NCBI GenBank assembly: GCA_030429545.1
Contig: JAUIFF010000019.1
Span: 110,316-174,315 of the forward strand
Source of the DNA: Polyangia bacterium
GTDB lineage: Bacteria; Myxococcota_A; Polyangia; Nannocystales; Nannocystaceae
Direction of reading: 5' to 3'
DNA length: 64,000 nt
The position numbers were made by a program, and so were the translations under genes. Positions within the stretch are counted from its first letter, which is position 1; every line of letters begins with the position of its first letter. Positions 1 to 8,221 of the stretch are shown piece after piece. The notes below the pieces were generated by a model. That model had not been told where the DNA came from and ran no database searches. It saw only the letters and a program-made list of their open reading frames with translations.

Positions 1-570
1 GCGGGCGAGGAGAATCATCCAGTCGGCGAACTGGGCGAGCGAGGTCCAAACCTTGTGCCCGTGGATGACCCAGCGATCGTCCCTGCGCTCGGCAAACGCC
101 TGGACGTTGGCGAGGTCGGAGCCGGCCCCGGGCTCGCTAAACCCCTGGCACCAAATTTCGTCGGCGGACAAGATGCCGGGGATAAATCGCCGCTTTTGGG
201 CCTCGGTTCCGTGGTGATAAATCGCTGGCGCGGCCATCCCGAGACCGACGATGTTCGGCAGGTAGGGTGCGCCCGCACTGCGCAGCTCTTCGTTGGCGAT
301 AGCTTGGCAGTCTGTGCGCCCGCCACCGCCGTAGCACGCCGGGTAGTCACACCCGACAAGCCCGGCATCGTAGGCGGCGCGTTGCCAATTTCGCAGGTAG
401 GTGAGTTGTTCGTCGCTGGCGATTTCGATGGCGCTGACCGGCAGACCAAAGTTTGGCGGCGGCGGCAGGTTGCCGGCCAACCATGTCCGGCAGTGCATGC
501 GAAAGGCAGTGTCGTCACAACTCGAAAGCGGTTCACCCACGGGTGCATGAGGTAGCGTACTTACGCCCAT
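1..570 (-). CDS. Acyl-CoA dehydrogenase, N-terminal part (runs off the window)
   Basis: Only the first 190 residues are in the window, because the gene continues past base 1. Reading the complement from an ATG at 570 gives MGVSTLPHAPVG, then a helical N-terminal domain with PACYGG and ANEELRSAGAP. The conserved FAD/substrate segment CQGFSEPGAGSDLA follows, then VWTSLAQFADWMILLAR. These are hallmarks of the acyl-CoA dehydrogenase family, flavoenzymes that make the 2,3-double bond in acyl-CoA esters in the cytoplasm. The start has AGGAAG about ten bases upstream, and it overlaps the end of a second, broken acyl-CoA dehydrogenase reading frame. The other long frames here, on both strands, show no family signature. 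The neighbouring aldehyde dehydrogenase and acyl-CoA ligase fit a fatty-acid or alicyclic degradation block. The substrate cannot be told. Confidence 0.85.
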   Translation of the reverse strand, partial: MGVSTLPHAPVGEPLSSCDDTAFRMHCRTWLAGNLPPPPNFGLPVSAIEIASDEQLTYLRNWQRAAYDAGLVGCDYPACYGGGGRTDCQAIANEELRSAGAPYLPNIVGLGMAAPAIYHHGTEAQKRRFIPGILSADEIWCQGFSEPGAGSDLANVQAFAERRDDRWVIHGHKVWTSLAQFADWMILLAR

Positions 571-745
571 CAAGTCCAAGCTTCCTGCCGAGAATCTCGG
601 CCATCATCTCGTTGGTGCCGCCAACGGTCCGGGTGGCATCGCAAAACCTCCGGCGCACCTGGAGCTCCTCCGTGTCGCCTGCTTGGTCGACAGTTGCCGC
701 TTCGACCAAAGCTGGCAGCAACCGCCCTCGATACGTTGGAACTCA
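533..745 (-). pseudogene. C-terminal remnant of a second acyl-CoA dehydrogenase
   Basis: The frame carries ELQVRRRFCDATRTVGGTNEMMAEILGRKLGLDGRK (given here as two adjacent pieces: ELQVRRRFCDATRTV and GGTNEMMAEILGRKLGLDG). The GGTNE motif and what follows it form the last helix of acyl-CoA dehydrogenases. Upstream the frame closes at a stop around 743-745, and no start or catalytic core is present. It looks like the tail of a gene whose 5' part was lost when the TetR gene was joined to it. Its 3' end overlaps the start of the intact acyl-CoA dehydrogenase by about 38 bases, as in an original two-subunit operon. Confidence 0.6.
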
Positions 746-752
746 TAGGCTT

Positions 753-1463
753 TCACGAACGTATGCCAAGGCTGCGCGCAATGTGCCGGCGTAACAGCGC
801 CTGAACTTCCCGAATCGGAATGTCGGGGTTGACCAACCACCGATACAAGAGCCCGTCGATCGCGCTTGCCAGCAACTGGGCTGCGAGCTGGGGCTCGATG
901 TCGTCGGCAACCTCCCCCGCCTGTTGGCCCTCGTCGATCCAGCGGGCCAGGGCCCGGATGTGTGCCCGATTGACGCGGGCGACATTGGCCCGGTACTCGG
1001 CACTCGGGTCGATACTGGCGTAGCGCAGCAAGTACATGGCCCGAAGTTCATCTGGCTCTTCGAGCATAAACACGAGCAGTGCGTCGGTCACGTACTGGAG
1101 CGCCACAATCCCGGTCGATGTACCAACAACTGCCTGCACGCGGCGCAGCCAATCGGCGGCAATACTGTCGTGGACGTGGCCGAGAAGTCCGGCCTTCGAG
1201 CCAAAGCGGTGGGTCACAAGCCCGCGGGAGTAGCCCGAACGCTTGCCAATTTCCGCGAGTGTCATCCCGGCGATGCCGCGCTCGACAAGCAGGCTGACCG
1301 CCGCCCGTGTCATCGCTACTTCGGAGGTCGCGGTCCGCTCCTCCTGTGTCCGAGGCTTGCGCGATTTGCGTTTTTTTGGCCGAGTCCCTGACAGAGTCGG
1401 TAATTTACCATACAAAGGAGTGCGAACATTGTCGCGCGTACCGGTGTGGAAGTGCTCATCCAT
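753..1463 (-). CDS. TetR/AcrR-family transcriptional repressor
   Basis: This protein has a basic N-terminal extension (RPKKRKSRKPRTQEER) followed by the TetR DNA-binding domain. The helix-turn-helix reads AAVSLLVERGIAGMTLAEIG and RSGYSRGLVTHRFGSKAGLL, the standard TetR recognition helix. A helical ligand-binding C-terminus follows and ends at IARSLGIRS. The ATG at 1463 (MDEHFHTG) was chosen, giving 236 aa. A TTG at 1517 would add 18 residues, and neither start has a strong ribosome site. A near-perfect palindrome lies just upstream (1528-1546) and related half-sites occur at 4733-4755 and 6660-6682. It therefore probably controls itself and the surrounding acyl-CoA/aldehyde genes, with an acyl-CoA or aldehyde as the likely ligand (inference). 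Confidence 0.85.
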   Translation of the reverse strand: MDEHFHTGTRDNVRTPLYGKLPTLSGTRPKKRKSRKPRTQEERTATSEVAMTRAAVSLLVERGIAGMTLAEIGKRSGYSRGLVTHRFGSKAGLLGHVHDSIAADWLRRVQAVVGTSTGIVALQYVTDALLVFMLEEPDELRAMYLLRYASIDPSAEYRANVARVNRAHIRALARWIDEGQQAGEVADDIEPQLAAQLLASAIDGLLYRWLVNPDIPIREVQALLRRHIARSLGIRS

Positions 1464-1527
1464 GTGTAACGAGGTGTGTGTCGGTCGGCGGTAAAATTGC
1501 GTCACGCGGCGTGGCAAAGTAATTGTA

Positions 1528-1546
1528 TCAGCAAACTATTTGCTGA
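1528..1546. promoter_or_regulatory. Palindromic operator candidate upstream of the TetR gene
   Basis: TCAGCAAACTATTTGCTGA is an 8-3-8 inverted repeat, perfect in its arms. It sits between the TetR start and the end of the aldehyde dehydrogenase gene. Size and position fit an autoregulatory TetR operator. The AGCAA/TTGCT half-sites recur at 4733-4755 and 6660-6682 in the opposite order. Confidence 0.5.
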
Positions 1547-1603
1547 CTGGTTGAAACAACACCTGTCCCTCCCGACAAGTGGAAGGGACACGTGCGCCAA
1601 AGA

Positions 1604-3031
1604 CTACTCGGGGTAGCCGAGCAACGACTTGGTTTCGAGATACTCCTCGAGCCCCCACTTGCCAAACTCTCGCCCGTTGCCCGAACGCTTGTAGCCGCCA
1701 AAGGCCATACCGAGGTCGACTGGCGTGCCGTTGAGGTGGACCATGCCGGCACGCAACCGACGTCCGACGGCAGCCGCCCGTTTGGGATCGCCAGAAGTCA
1801 CGTAGGCGGCCAGGCCATATTCGGTGTCGTTGGCAATCTCGACCGCGTGGTCTTCGTCGTCGTAACCGATCAGCACGAGCACCGGCCCAAAAACTTCTGT
1901 CCGGGCGATTTCCGAGTTGTTGTCGACATCGGAGAACACCGTCGGCCGGACATAAAAGCCGCGCTCTAGCCCTTGGGGTCGCCCGGTCCCGCCGCATTCG
2001 AGTTTGATGCCGGCCGCGATGGCCCGCTCAATCAGCCCCTGGATGCGTTCGTATTGCCCCCGCGAGACCACGGGCCCGAGTTGGGTCGCCTCGTTTTGTG
2101 GGGGCCCGACAACCAAACTTTCGGCGGTTGCCTTGGCGATGGCAGCCGCCTCCGCCATCCGCGCCCGGGGGACGAGCATGCGGGTGGGGGCATTGCACGA
2201 CTGCCCGGAGTTCACACACACCACAAAGGTGTCGCGCCCAATCGCCTCGGCAAAGTTGGCATCGTCGAGGATGATGTTGGGCGATTTGCCACCGAGCTCT
2301 TGGGTCACCCGCTTGACGGTTGGGGCCGCACACTCGGCAACCGAAATACCCGCCCGCGTGGACCCGGTGATCGAGACCATATCGATACCCGGGTGTTTGG
2401 AGATCGCCACACCGACGGTCGGACCGTCGCCATTGACCATATTAAACACACCGGCTGGCACACCTGCCTCGTGGAGGATGTCGGCAAAGATCAAGGCCGA
2501 AAGTGGAGCGAGTTCCGACGGCTTGAGGACCATTGTGCAACCGGTCGCAAGTGCTGGCCCAACCTTCGCCCCGATCTGGTTGGTCGGCCAGTTCCACGGG
2601 GTAATCAACCCACAGACCCCAACCGGCTCGCGCACGACGAGGTGTTTGCCAACGCGCTCCTCAAACGGGAAGTTGTCGAGGGCGGCGCGGGAGTACATCA
2701 GGTGGGCGAGCCCACAGGGCGCTTGCATGGTGTTTGAAAGGCCAGTTGGCGCCCCCATCTCGGTGGTAATCGCCTCGGCGAGTTCGCCCGAACGCTTTTT
2801 GTAGACCGCTAAGATCTGGCCCAACAACTCGCTACGTGCCGCCACACTTGTCTGCGAAAACGAAGCGAACGCCTGGCATGCCGCTGCGACTGCGCGATCG
2901 ACATCGGCGGCATTACCCGCGGCGATTGTCGCTACTTTTTCTTCGGTCGCAGGGTTGACGACATCGATCGTCCCCTCCCCCTGCGCGTCGACCCATTGTC
3001 CGTCGATGTAAAACTTGCTGTGGTGATTCAT
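1604..3031 (-). CDS. NAD(P)-dependent aldehyde dehydrogenase
   Basis: The 475 residues match the usual length and order of the aldehyde dehydrogenase superfamily. TPWNWPTNQIGAK (Asn147) forms the oxyanion hole and substrate-channel start. KPSELAP and ITGSTRAG (223-228) make the cofactor-binding site. QELGGKSP carries the general base Glu245, NSGQSCNAPTR the nucleophile Cys279, and EVFGPVL and GYKRSGNGREFGKWGLEEY finish the fold. It would oxidise an aldehyde to the acid in the cytoplasm, which the acyl-CoA ligase downstream of 6490 could then activate. The ATG at 3031 has a strong GGAGGAG site seven bases upstream. Ordinary substitutions only; no damage seen. The physiological aldehyde is unknown. 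Confidence 0.95.
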   Translation of the reverse strand: MNHHSKFYIDGQWVDAQGEGTIDVVNPATEEKVATIAAGNAADVDRAVAAACQAFASFSQTSVAARSELLGQILAVYKKRSGELAEAITTEMGAPTGLSNTMQAPCGLAHLMYSRAALDNFPFEERVGKHLVVREPVGVCGLITPWNWPTNQIGAKVGPALATGCTMVLKPSELAPLSALIFADILHEAGVPAGVFNMVNGDGPTVGVAISKHPGIDMVSITGSTRAGISVAECAAPTVKRVTQELGGKSPNIILDDANFAEAIGRDTFVVCVNSGQSCNAPTRMLVPRARMAEAAAIAKATAESLVVGPPQNEATQLGPVVSRGQYERIQGLIERAIAAGIKLECGGTGRPQGLERGFYVRPTVFSDVDNNSEIARTEVFGPVLVLIGYDDEDHAVEIANDTEYGLAAYVTSGDPKRAAAVGRRLRAGMVHLNGTPVDLGMAFGGYKRSGNGREFGKWGLEEYLETKSLLGYPE

Positions 3032-3082
3032 GCAAACTCCTCCGGGCGCATCCTACTAGGTTTGGCGTGGTATGAGCCGTGA

Positions 3083-4717
3083 TTAAAGGGTCTTGAGGTA
3101 TTCGAGTACAGCCGTGCGCTCTTCGTCGCTGAGGTGGTCGCCAAAGGTGTGGCCACTGTTGCTGTAGCCCAACAACGTCGAGTCGTGGATGTATTTGCGT
3201 TGGTTGGATGGCGCACTCTCCTGCGGCCCGGTTTCCTCCCACGGCCACCCGAGGGCATCGCGGTCGTAGTTGGTGCTGTCGTAGTCGACACGCCGCCAAT
3301 AGGCCGGCCGTGCCTCGGAGTTGAGCACGAGTTCGATGGTCGGCACCGACGCGTTGTGAAGGTACGGTGCACTCGCCCAAATCCCGTCGAGCGGTGGCGC
3401 GGTGTACCCAACAAACGGTTCATCGGCGACGAGCTGGGTGACCTGCCCATACCACGAACTGTTGAACCAATCGACCAACGCACCAACGTCGCCCTGGCCA
3501 GAGAGGTCGCCGAGCAGGGAGTCGGTACCGATCACCTCGAGTGGTATGAGCAGGTTGGGAAAGGTCTCGAGTGCAGGGTCGTCGTTGTAGGTCCCGTGAC
3601 ACCCGGCGCAGCTGCACTCAAACAGCTCTTGGCCCTCGGCTGCGAGTGCCTCGTCGATTGGCCACGGATATTTCGGGGCTTCGATGCTCTCCAAGAAGGC
3701 GCGGATGTCTGAGAAGTACTCGAGCATCTCGCTGGCTTTGTCGGTATCGTCGACACACAGCGACGAAGCAAACATCATGGTGCCGCGGTGATCGTAGCGG
3801 GACATCCCGTTGTAGAAATGTCCGCCCTTCTTTTTGACCCGCCACCACGGCGGCGTATCGACCGGCACGACCGGGGGATCGACCGGGGTCAGCTGCTCGT
3901 CGGACCACGCCAACGTATCGGGGTCGCGGTGGGAAGCGAGGATCACAGCCACGTTGTCAGCCGGATTGGCACCGATCGTCTTGGTTTGGATATAGGGCGA
4001 CAACGCGTCGTAGCGAGCCTTGAACTTGTTCATCTCCTTGCCAGCGTCGGTGAACTCGGGCAACTCGGGAATCAGGTTGAGCAGCAGGGAGAAATCGCCG
4101 GTGTAGTCGGCATCGTGGCGGCCTAGACCAATCACCAACTCGCCGTTGAGCTTGCCCGCGTGACAAGTGAGGCAATTCATCGCCGCGAGTTCGGTCCCGC
4201 CTTCCGACATAATCACGTTCCAGTTGTACGGAACGTTTGCGTTTTTCCCCTCGCGCCACGGCAGCGATTCGCCGTCGGCGTAGGTCCCCAAAAACCCCTT
4301 GCCGAGTTGAAAGACCGTGTAGGGAATGCCGCAACTGACGTAATCTTCGTTGAGCAGGGCCCACTCGCCGGCAACCGGGTCACCTGCGAGTTCATCGGGC
4401 GGTGGCAACATAAAGCCCAGGTCCCACACACCCGGTTGCTCCCAACACGCAACCGGCTCGCCCGTGGTTGTGTCGGAATCACTCGAGTCGGAGTCACTCG
4501 AGGAATCGCTTGAACTCGAGTCTGAGTCGCTACCCCCGGTTGTGCCATCGGTCGTGCCTGGTGTCGTCGTTCCTGGCCCGGCGGTGGTGCCATCCTCGGT
4601 TTCAGAACCCGAGGAGGAAGCACTTGTCGTCCCCTCGCTACTGCCTCCGCTGTCGTCCGAACAACCAGCGACGCCTACCCCCAAGACGATTGCAGAGACA
4701 ATGATCCGAGATTTCAT
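3083..4717 (-). CDS. Di-haem cytochrome c lipoprotein, cytochrome c peroxidase-like
   Basis: A lipoprotein signal (MKSRIIVSAIVLGVGVAGC, lipobox Cys19) is followed by a Ser/Asp/Thr-rich linker to about residue 88. The mature domain has two c-type haem motifs, CLTCH at 182-186 and CAGCH at 370-374, the latter inside the longer CSCAGCH. Near the end, APYLHNASVPTIELVL matches the segment that follows the second haem in the di-haem peroxidase/MauG-like family. It should be anchored in the periplasm or outer membrane and pass electrons, or act as a peroxidase or oxidase. Its place between aldehyde dehydrogenase and acyl-CoA ligase suggests a role in oxidising the same substrate, perhaps as electron acceptor (inference). 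An inverted repeat ends 16 bases upstream of the start. Confidence 0.88.
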   Translation of the reverse strand: MKSRIIVSAIVLGVGVAGCSDDSGGSSEGTTSASSSGSETEDGTTAGPGTTTPGTTDGTTGGSDSDSSSSDSSSDSDSSDSDTTTGEPVACWEQPGVWDLGFMLPPPDELAGDPVAGEWALLNEDYVSCGIPYTVFQLGKGFLGTYADGESLPWREGKNANVPYNWNVIMSEGGTELAAMNCLTCHAGKLNGELVIGLGRHDADYTGDFSLLLNLIPELPEFTDAGKEMNKFKARYDALSPYIQTKTIGANPADNVAVILASHRDPDTLAWSDEQLTPVDPPVVPVDTPPWWRVKKKGGHFYNGMSRYDHRGTMMFASSLCVDDTDKASEMLEYFSDIRAFLESIEAPKYPWPIDEALAAEGQELFECSCAGCHGTYNDDPALETFPNLLIPLEVIGTDSLLGDLSGQGDVGALVDWFNSSWYGQVTQLVADEPFVGYTAPPLDGIWASAPYLHNASVPTIELVLNSEARPAYWRRVDYDSTNYDRDALGWPWEETGPQESAPSNQRKYIHDSTLLGYSNSGHTFGDHLSDEERTAVLEYLKTL

Positions 4718-4732
4718 GATGGGCTTATAGCC

Positions 4733-4755
4733 AACTTGCTTGTTGCCAGCAAGTT
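4733..4755. promoter_or_regulatory. Inverted-repeat operator candidate upstream of the cytochrome gene
   Basis: Arms AACTTGCT (4733-4740) and AGCAAGTT (4748-4755) are separated by TGTTGCC. The site lies in the promoter region of the di-haem cytochrome gene and matches the site at 6660-6682 at 18 of 23 positions by eye. A shared TetR-type regulator is the simplest explanation. Confidence 0.5.
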
Positions 4756-4927
4756 AAATTTACACCAGCTCAGTCAAGTGTTCCCTCGACCGACTCCCCG
4801 CAATCGTCGATACATTCGCCACACCACCAGCTAGCTGGCGACCAAACGTTGTACTTTGGCTGGTGGCCACTCGCCGTCGGCTGTCGAGCACGGGGCCACG
4901 AGCCAATGAAGTACCCCTCTCAAGGGC

Positions 4928-6490
4928 TCACAGGAACTCCCCATCGCGCTCGCGCAACACGCCCTTCACAACCTTGCCGCCGGCATTGCGGGGAAGCACG
5001 TCCATCACGACCATCGCCTTGGGCTGCTTGAACCGCGCGAGGATGTCGCCTAGGAAGGCCCGTAAACTATCGATATCGAGGGTCGAACCCGGTGTCAGCA
5101 CAACCGCCGCCACCGGAACCTCGCCCCACTTACTGTCGGGCCTGCCGTACACCGCCGCATCGACGATTTCGGGGTGCGACGCCAGGGCATTTTCGACTTC
5201 GGCGCAGTACACATTCTCGCCACCCGAGATGATCATGTCCTTTTTGCGGTCGACCACCCAGATGTAGCCCTCGTCGTCCTGGCGCACGAGGTCTCCCGAG
5301 TGAAACCACCCGCCGGCGAAGGCCTCGGCCGTCTCCTTGGGCTTGCGCCAATAGCCCTGCATGAGCGTGGGGCCGCGGTAGACGATTTCACCGACCTCAC
5401 CGCGCGCGACATCTCGCATGTTGTCGTCGACCACGCGGCACTGGATCGTCGGGATCGGCAGGCCGACCGAACCGAGTTTGCGCGACGAGTCTTCACCGCG
5501 CAGCACACAGGTGATAGGCGACATCTCGGTCTGGCCAAACACGGCGATGTTGATCGCGTTGGGAAAGGTCTCGGCCATTTGGCGCAACAGAGTCTTGGAC
5601 GCGGGGGCTGCCCCCCAGCTGATCACCCGCAGTTGTCGACCTTTTTCACGCGCGTCCGGGTGGGCACAAATCGCTTTCCACTGCGCCGGGACGTTGAACA
5701 CAATCGTCGCCCCCTCGCGCTCGTAGGCGTCGAGCAGCGCACCGGCATCGAATCCCCCGAGCGGGTGAATGACACTCGGGATCCCGAGGACAAAGTTGGG
5801 TGCGATCGACCCGAGCCCAGCGATGTGAAACAGCGGAGCGGTCATAAACCCGACATCGTCTTCGCTGAACATCTCCATCGCCCGGATGCAGGTCAGCGAT
5901 TGCCCGGCCAGGTTGATGTGGTCGAGCATGGCCCCCTTGGGCCGCCCGGTGGTGCCCGAGGTGTACATAATGAGTGCGGGGGTGTCCTCAGGGACATCCG
6001 GGGGCGTAAACCCGTCGGGATCTTCGGCAACGAGGTCGTCAAACGCTTCCATCTCGGCCGGCGCACTGCCCAACACCACCACCCGCTTGATCCGCTGGGT
6101 GTTGGCCCGGATCGCGGTGACCAACGGGAGTAATGGTTCGTCGACCACAAGCACATCGCCGTCGGCGTCGTCGATGATGTAGGCGATTTCGGGTGGTGCG
6201 AGCCGGACATTGATCGGCACGGCGATCGCCCCGAGGGTGTTGATCCCCATGACCGCCTCGACAACCTCGGTGCGGTTGAGGACGAACATGAGCACCCGAT
6301 CGCCAAAGGCCACCCCACGCCGCGCCAATGCAGCCGCGAATGCGGTGATCCGCCCATGGGCCTCGCGCCAGGTCGTCGCTACCCCGCGGTAGCGAAACGC
6401 AGTGGCCTCGGGTCGCATCGCCGCGTGGCCAGCGATCTGATTCATCCAGTGATTGCGGCGTTGAGCGAGGGGGATGGCGCGTTGTTCCAT
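4928..6490 (-). CDS. AMP-dependent fatty acyl-CoA synthetase (FadD-like)
   Basis: This member of the ANL superfamily (520 aa) adenylates a carboxylic acid with ATP and transfers it to CoA in the cytoplasm. The phosphate-binding loop is MYTSGTTGRPKGAML (about residues 176-189). The later motifs are SWGAAPASKTLL, FGQTEMSP, YRGPTLMQGYW and FHSGDLVRQDDEGYIWVVDR, with the hinge KKDMIISGGENVY. The terminal lysine segment reads NAGGKVVKGVLRE. The ATG at 6490 (MEQRAIPL) was chosen because AGGTG lies just upstream and family similarity begins there. The open frame continues further upstream without support. Together with the dehydrogenases it forms a plausible aldehyde to acid to acyl-CoA to enoyl-CoA route. 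Confidence 0.93.
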   Translation of the reverse strand: MEQRAIPLAQRRNHWMNQIAGHAAMRPEATAFRYRGVATTWREAHGRITAFAAALARRGVAFGDRVLMFVLNRTEVVEAVMGINTLGAIAVPINVRLAPPEIAYIIDDADGDVLVVDEPLLPLVTAIRANTQRIKRVVVLGSAPAEMEAFDDLVAEDPDGFTPPDVPEDTPALIMYTSGTTGRPKGAMLDHINLAGQSLTCIRAMEMFSEDDVGFMTAPLFHIAGLGSIAPNFVLGIPSVIHPLGGFDAGALLDAYEREGATIVFNVPAQWKAICAHPDAREKGRQLRVISWGAAPASKTLLRQMAETFPNAINIAVFGQTEMSPITCVLRGEDSSRKLGSVGLPIPTIQCRVVDDNMRDVARGEVGEIVYRGPTLMQGYWRKPKETAEAFAGGWFHSGDLVRQDDEGYIWVVDRKKDMIISGGENVYCAEVENALASHPEIVDAAVYGRPDSKWGEVPVAAVVLTPGSTLDIDSLRAFLGDILARFKQPKAMVVMDVLPRNAGGKVVKGVLRERDGEFL

Positions 6491-6659
6491 GGTGGCACCT
6501 GCCTGATAGCGTCTTGAAGAACTCGACATTGGCCCTGTGCTCGTTGTCGGTGACCGCGGTAAACACCGACTGAAAGCCTCGACCAAACGCCCCTGAGAAT
6601 ACCGTTGTCTCGGCGACAATCGGAGTCAATTGAAGTTGATATCAGACACCTTGCCGTAT

Positions 6660-6682
6660 CTTTTGCTGGTTGCCAACAAGTT
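6660..6682. promoter_or_regulatory. Second copy of the TTGCT/AACAAG operator-like site
   Basis: The core TTGCTGGTTGCCAACAAGTT is closely related to the site at 4733-4755. It lies in the divergent region between the acyl-CoA synthetase (start 6490) and the lipoprotein starting at 6718. It could serve either gene, and it is much closer to the latter. Confidence 0.4.
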
Positions 6683-6717
6683 TTTTAGGGCACACACCCG
6701 TGCTACGGTGCCGCGCG

Positions 6718-8115
6718 ATGCCGACTGAACTTGCATATCCACGTTGTTGCCATCCCCATACGGGCAGTTTGAAGCCGCTTTGGAGTCTGCTCGTGCTCGC
6801 TGGCTTGAGCCTTCCGGCATGTTCCGGTGACAACGTGGGTACCGGCACGGATTCGGAAACGACATCGGCCGTCTCGGCGAGTGAAACAAGTGATGGTGCG
6901 AGTACAGATGTAGACACAACGACTTCGGACACCACCGAGGGGCCGACCTCAACCGGACCAACAGGCACGATGTCGGCCGGCGAAACGAGCAGTAGCGACG
7001 GCACCACCGACGATAGCGATTCAGACCCGTCGACGACCGGACCCGTGGAGCCGTTTTGCGGCGATGCCAATGTCGACCCCGACGAGGAGTGTGACGACGG
7101 CAACGAAAACGACTTCGACGGCTGTCGCAACGACTGCACCGAAGTCGAGCTATTGGACCCGCCAGAACTCGAGTGGGAATACTACGAGATTGAGGGGACT
7201 GCGTGCCTCAACGGCTCAACTGCGGGCTTCGGCATCAGCCACAACCCCGACTCCGACGGCATCATGATCTACCTCGAAGGCGGTGGCGCGTGCTTCAACG
7301 ACGCCTGCGACTTCACGGCTTTTAGCCTGCCGTTTGTCCCCCCGATCGACGGCATCTTCAACCGCAACAACGACAGTAACCCGGTCCGCAACTGGACCAT
7401 GGTGTATGTCCCCTATTGCACAGGTGACATCTATTCCGGTGACAACGAATACGAACTCGCCGGCGATCTACGGTTTTTCCACGGATACTCCAACGTCCGG
7501 CGCTTTCTCGAAGTCCTCGTCCCGAGCTTTGAAAAGCAGCGAGTCCTGCTCACGGGTATCAGCGCCGGTGGCTTTGGAGCAGCCCTCAACACCACCCAAG
7601 CCGCCGATGCCTACGGCGACTCGGTGACACTCACCGTCATCGACGACTCCGGGCCGCCGCTGAGCAATGACGTCATCGCACCTTGCCTGCAAGACACATT
7701 TCGCGAGGTGTGGGGTCTCGACCATACTGTCCTAGCCCAGTGCCCCGAGTGCGATGAGCAAAACTTCGCAAGTGGCTTGATGGAACATGTCCTAACAAAC
7801 TACCCAAATGTACGGTTTGGACTCTACTCAAATATCGCCGATCAAATTATCCGTACATACATGGGGTTTGGCTGGGGCAATGGCCAACACAACAATTGCG
7901 AGGGCATCCCAACTTCCGTTCCGATTAGTGCCTACTCTGGTGACCTCGATATGTTGCAGGCTAGCTACCTCGACGAGGCATCGACATTCTATCGGACCGG
8001 CCTCGGCCACACGGTACTGCGGGTCGGCTACTACTCAACCATGGTCGACGGAAAAACCGTGCCACAGTGGGTGGGTGATGTGCTCGATGGTACGGTCACC
8101 CACGTCGGTCCGTAG
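6718..8115 (+). CDS. Pectinacetylesterase/Notum-family lipoprotein
   Basis: A lipobox (LAGLSLPAC, Cys35) is followed by a Thr/Ser/Asp-rich linker and a single DUF4215-type repeat (FCGDANVDPDEECDDGNEND). The catalytic domain is an alpha/beta hydrolase of the pectinacetylesterase/Notum type. LEGGGACFN forms the oxyanion region. The nucleophile Ser282 lies in GISAGGFGAA, the likely acid is Asp375 in YSNIADQIIRTYMGFG, and His431 lies in GLGHTVL. Family members remove acyl groups from polysaccharides or, in Notum, from lipidated proteins. The natural substrate here is unknown. It should sit on the cell surface or in the periplasm. The ATG at 6718 was chosen because it directly precedes a normal signal. 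A TTG at 6670 would give an unlikely leader. Confidence 0.8.
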   Translation: MPTELAYPRCCHPHTGSLKPLWSLLVLAGLSLPACSGDNVGTGTDSETTSAVSASETSDGASTDVDTTTSDTTEGPTSTGPTGTMSAGETSSSDGTTDDSDSDPSTTGPVEPFCGDANVDPDEECDDGNENDFDGCRNDCTEVELLDPPELEWEYYEIEGTACLNGSTAGFGISHNPDSDGIMIYLEGGGACFNDACDFTAFSLPFVPPIDGIFNRNNDSNPVRNWTMVYVPYCTGDIYSGDNEYELAGDLRFFHGYSNVRRFLEVLVPSFEKQRVLLTGISAGGFGAALNTTQAADAYGDSVTLTVIDDSGPPLSNDVIAPCLQDTFREVWGLDHTVLAQCPECDEQNFASGLMEHVLTNYPNVRFGLYSNIADQIIRTYMGFGWGNGQHNNCEGIPTSVPISAYSGDLDMLQASYLDEASTFYRTGLGHTVLRVGYYSTMVDGKTVPQWVGDVLDGTVTHVGP

Positions 8116-8221
8116 CGCACCAACTACCACCGGCCTGCAGACAAAGAGCGATATTTAACACGAATACGCAGCGCCCCGATCGGCAAGTGAATAATGAGTC
8201 TAGCCAGAGGTCGATGGTCCA

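Noticed and set aside
55..555. Long plus-strand frame of 166 codons at the left edge
   Set aside because: It is antisense to an acyl-CoA dehydrogenase whose complement reads cleanly with the family motifs.
1973..2804. Two long plus-strand frames over 250 codons
   Set aside because: They lie antisense to the aldehyde dehydrogenase and have no domain or ribosome site.
5174..6133. 319-codon plus-strand frame
   Set aside because: It is a shadow of the acyl-CoA synthetase caused by codon bias; no family motif.
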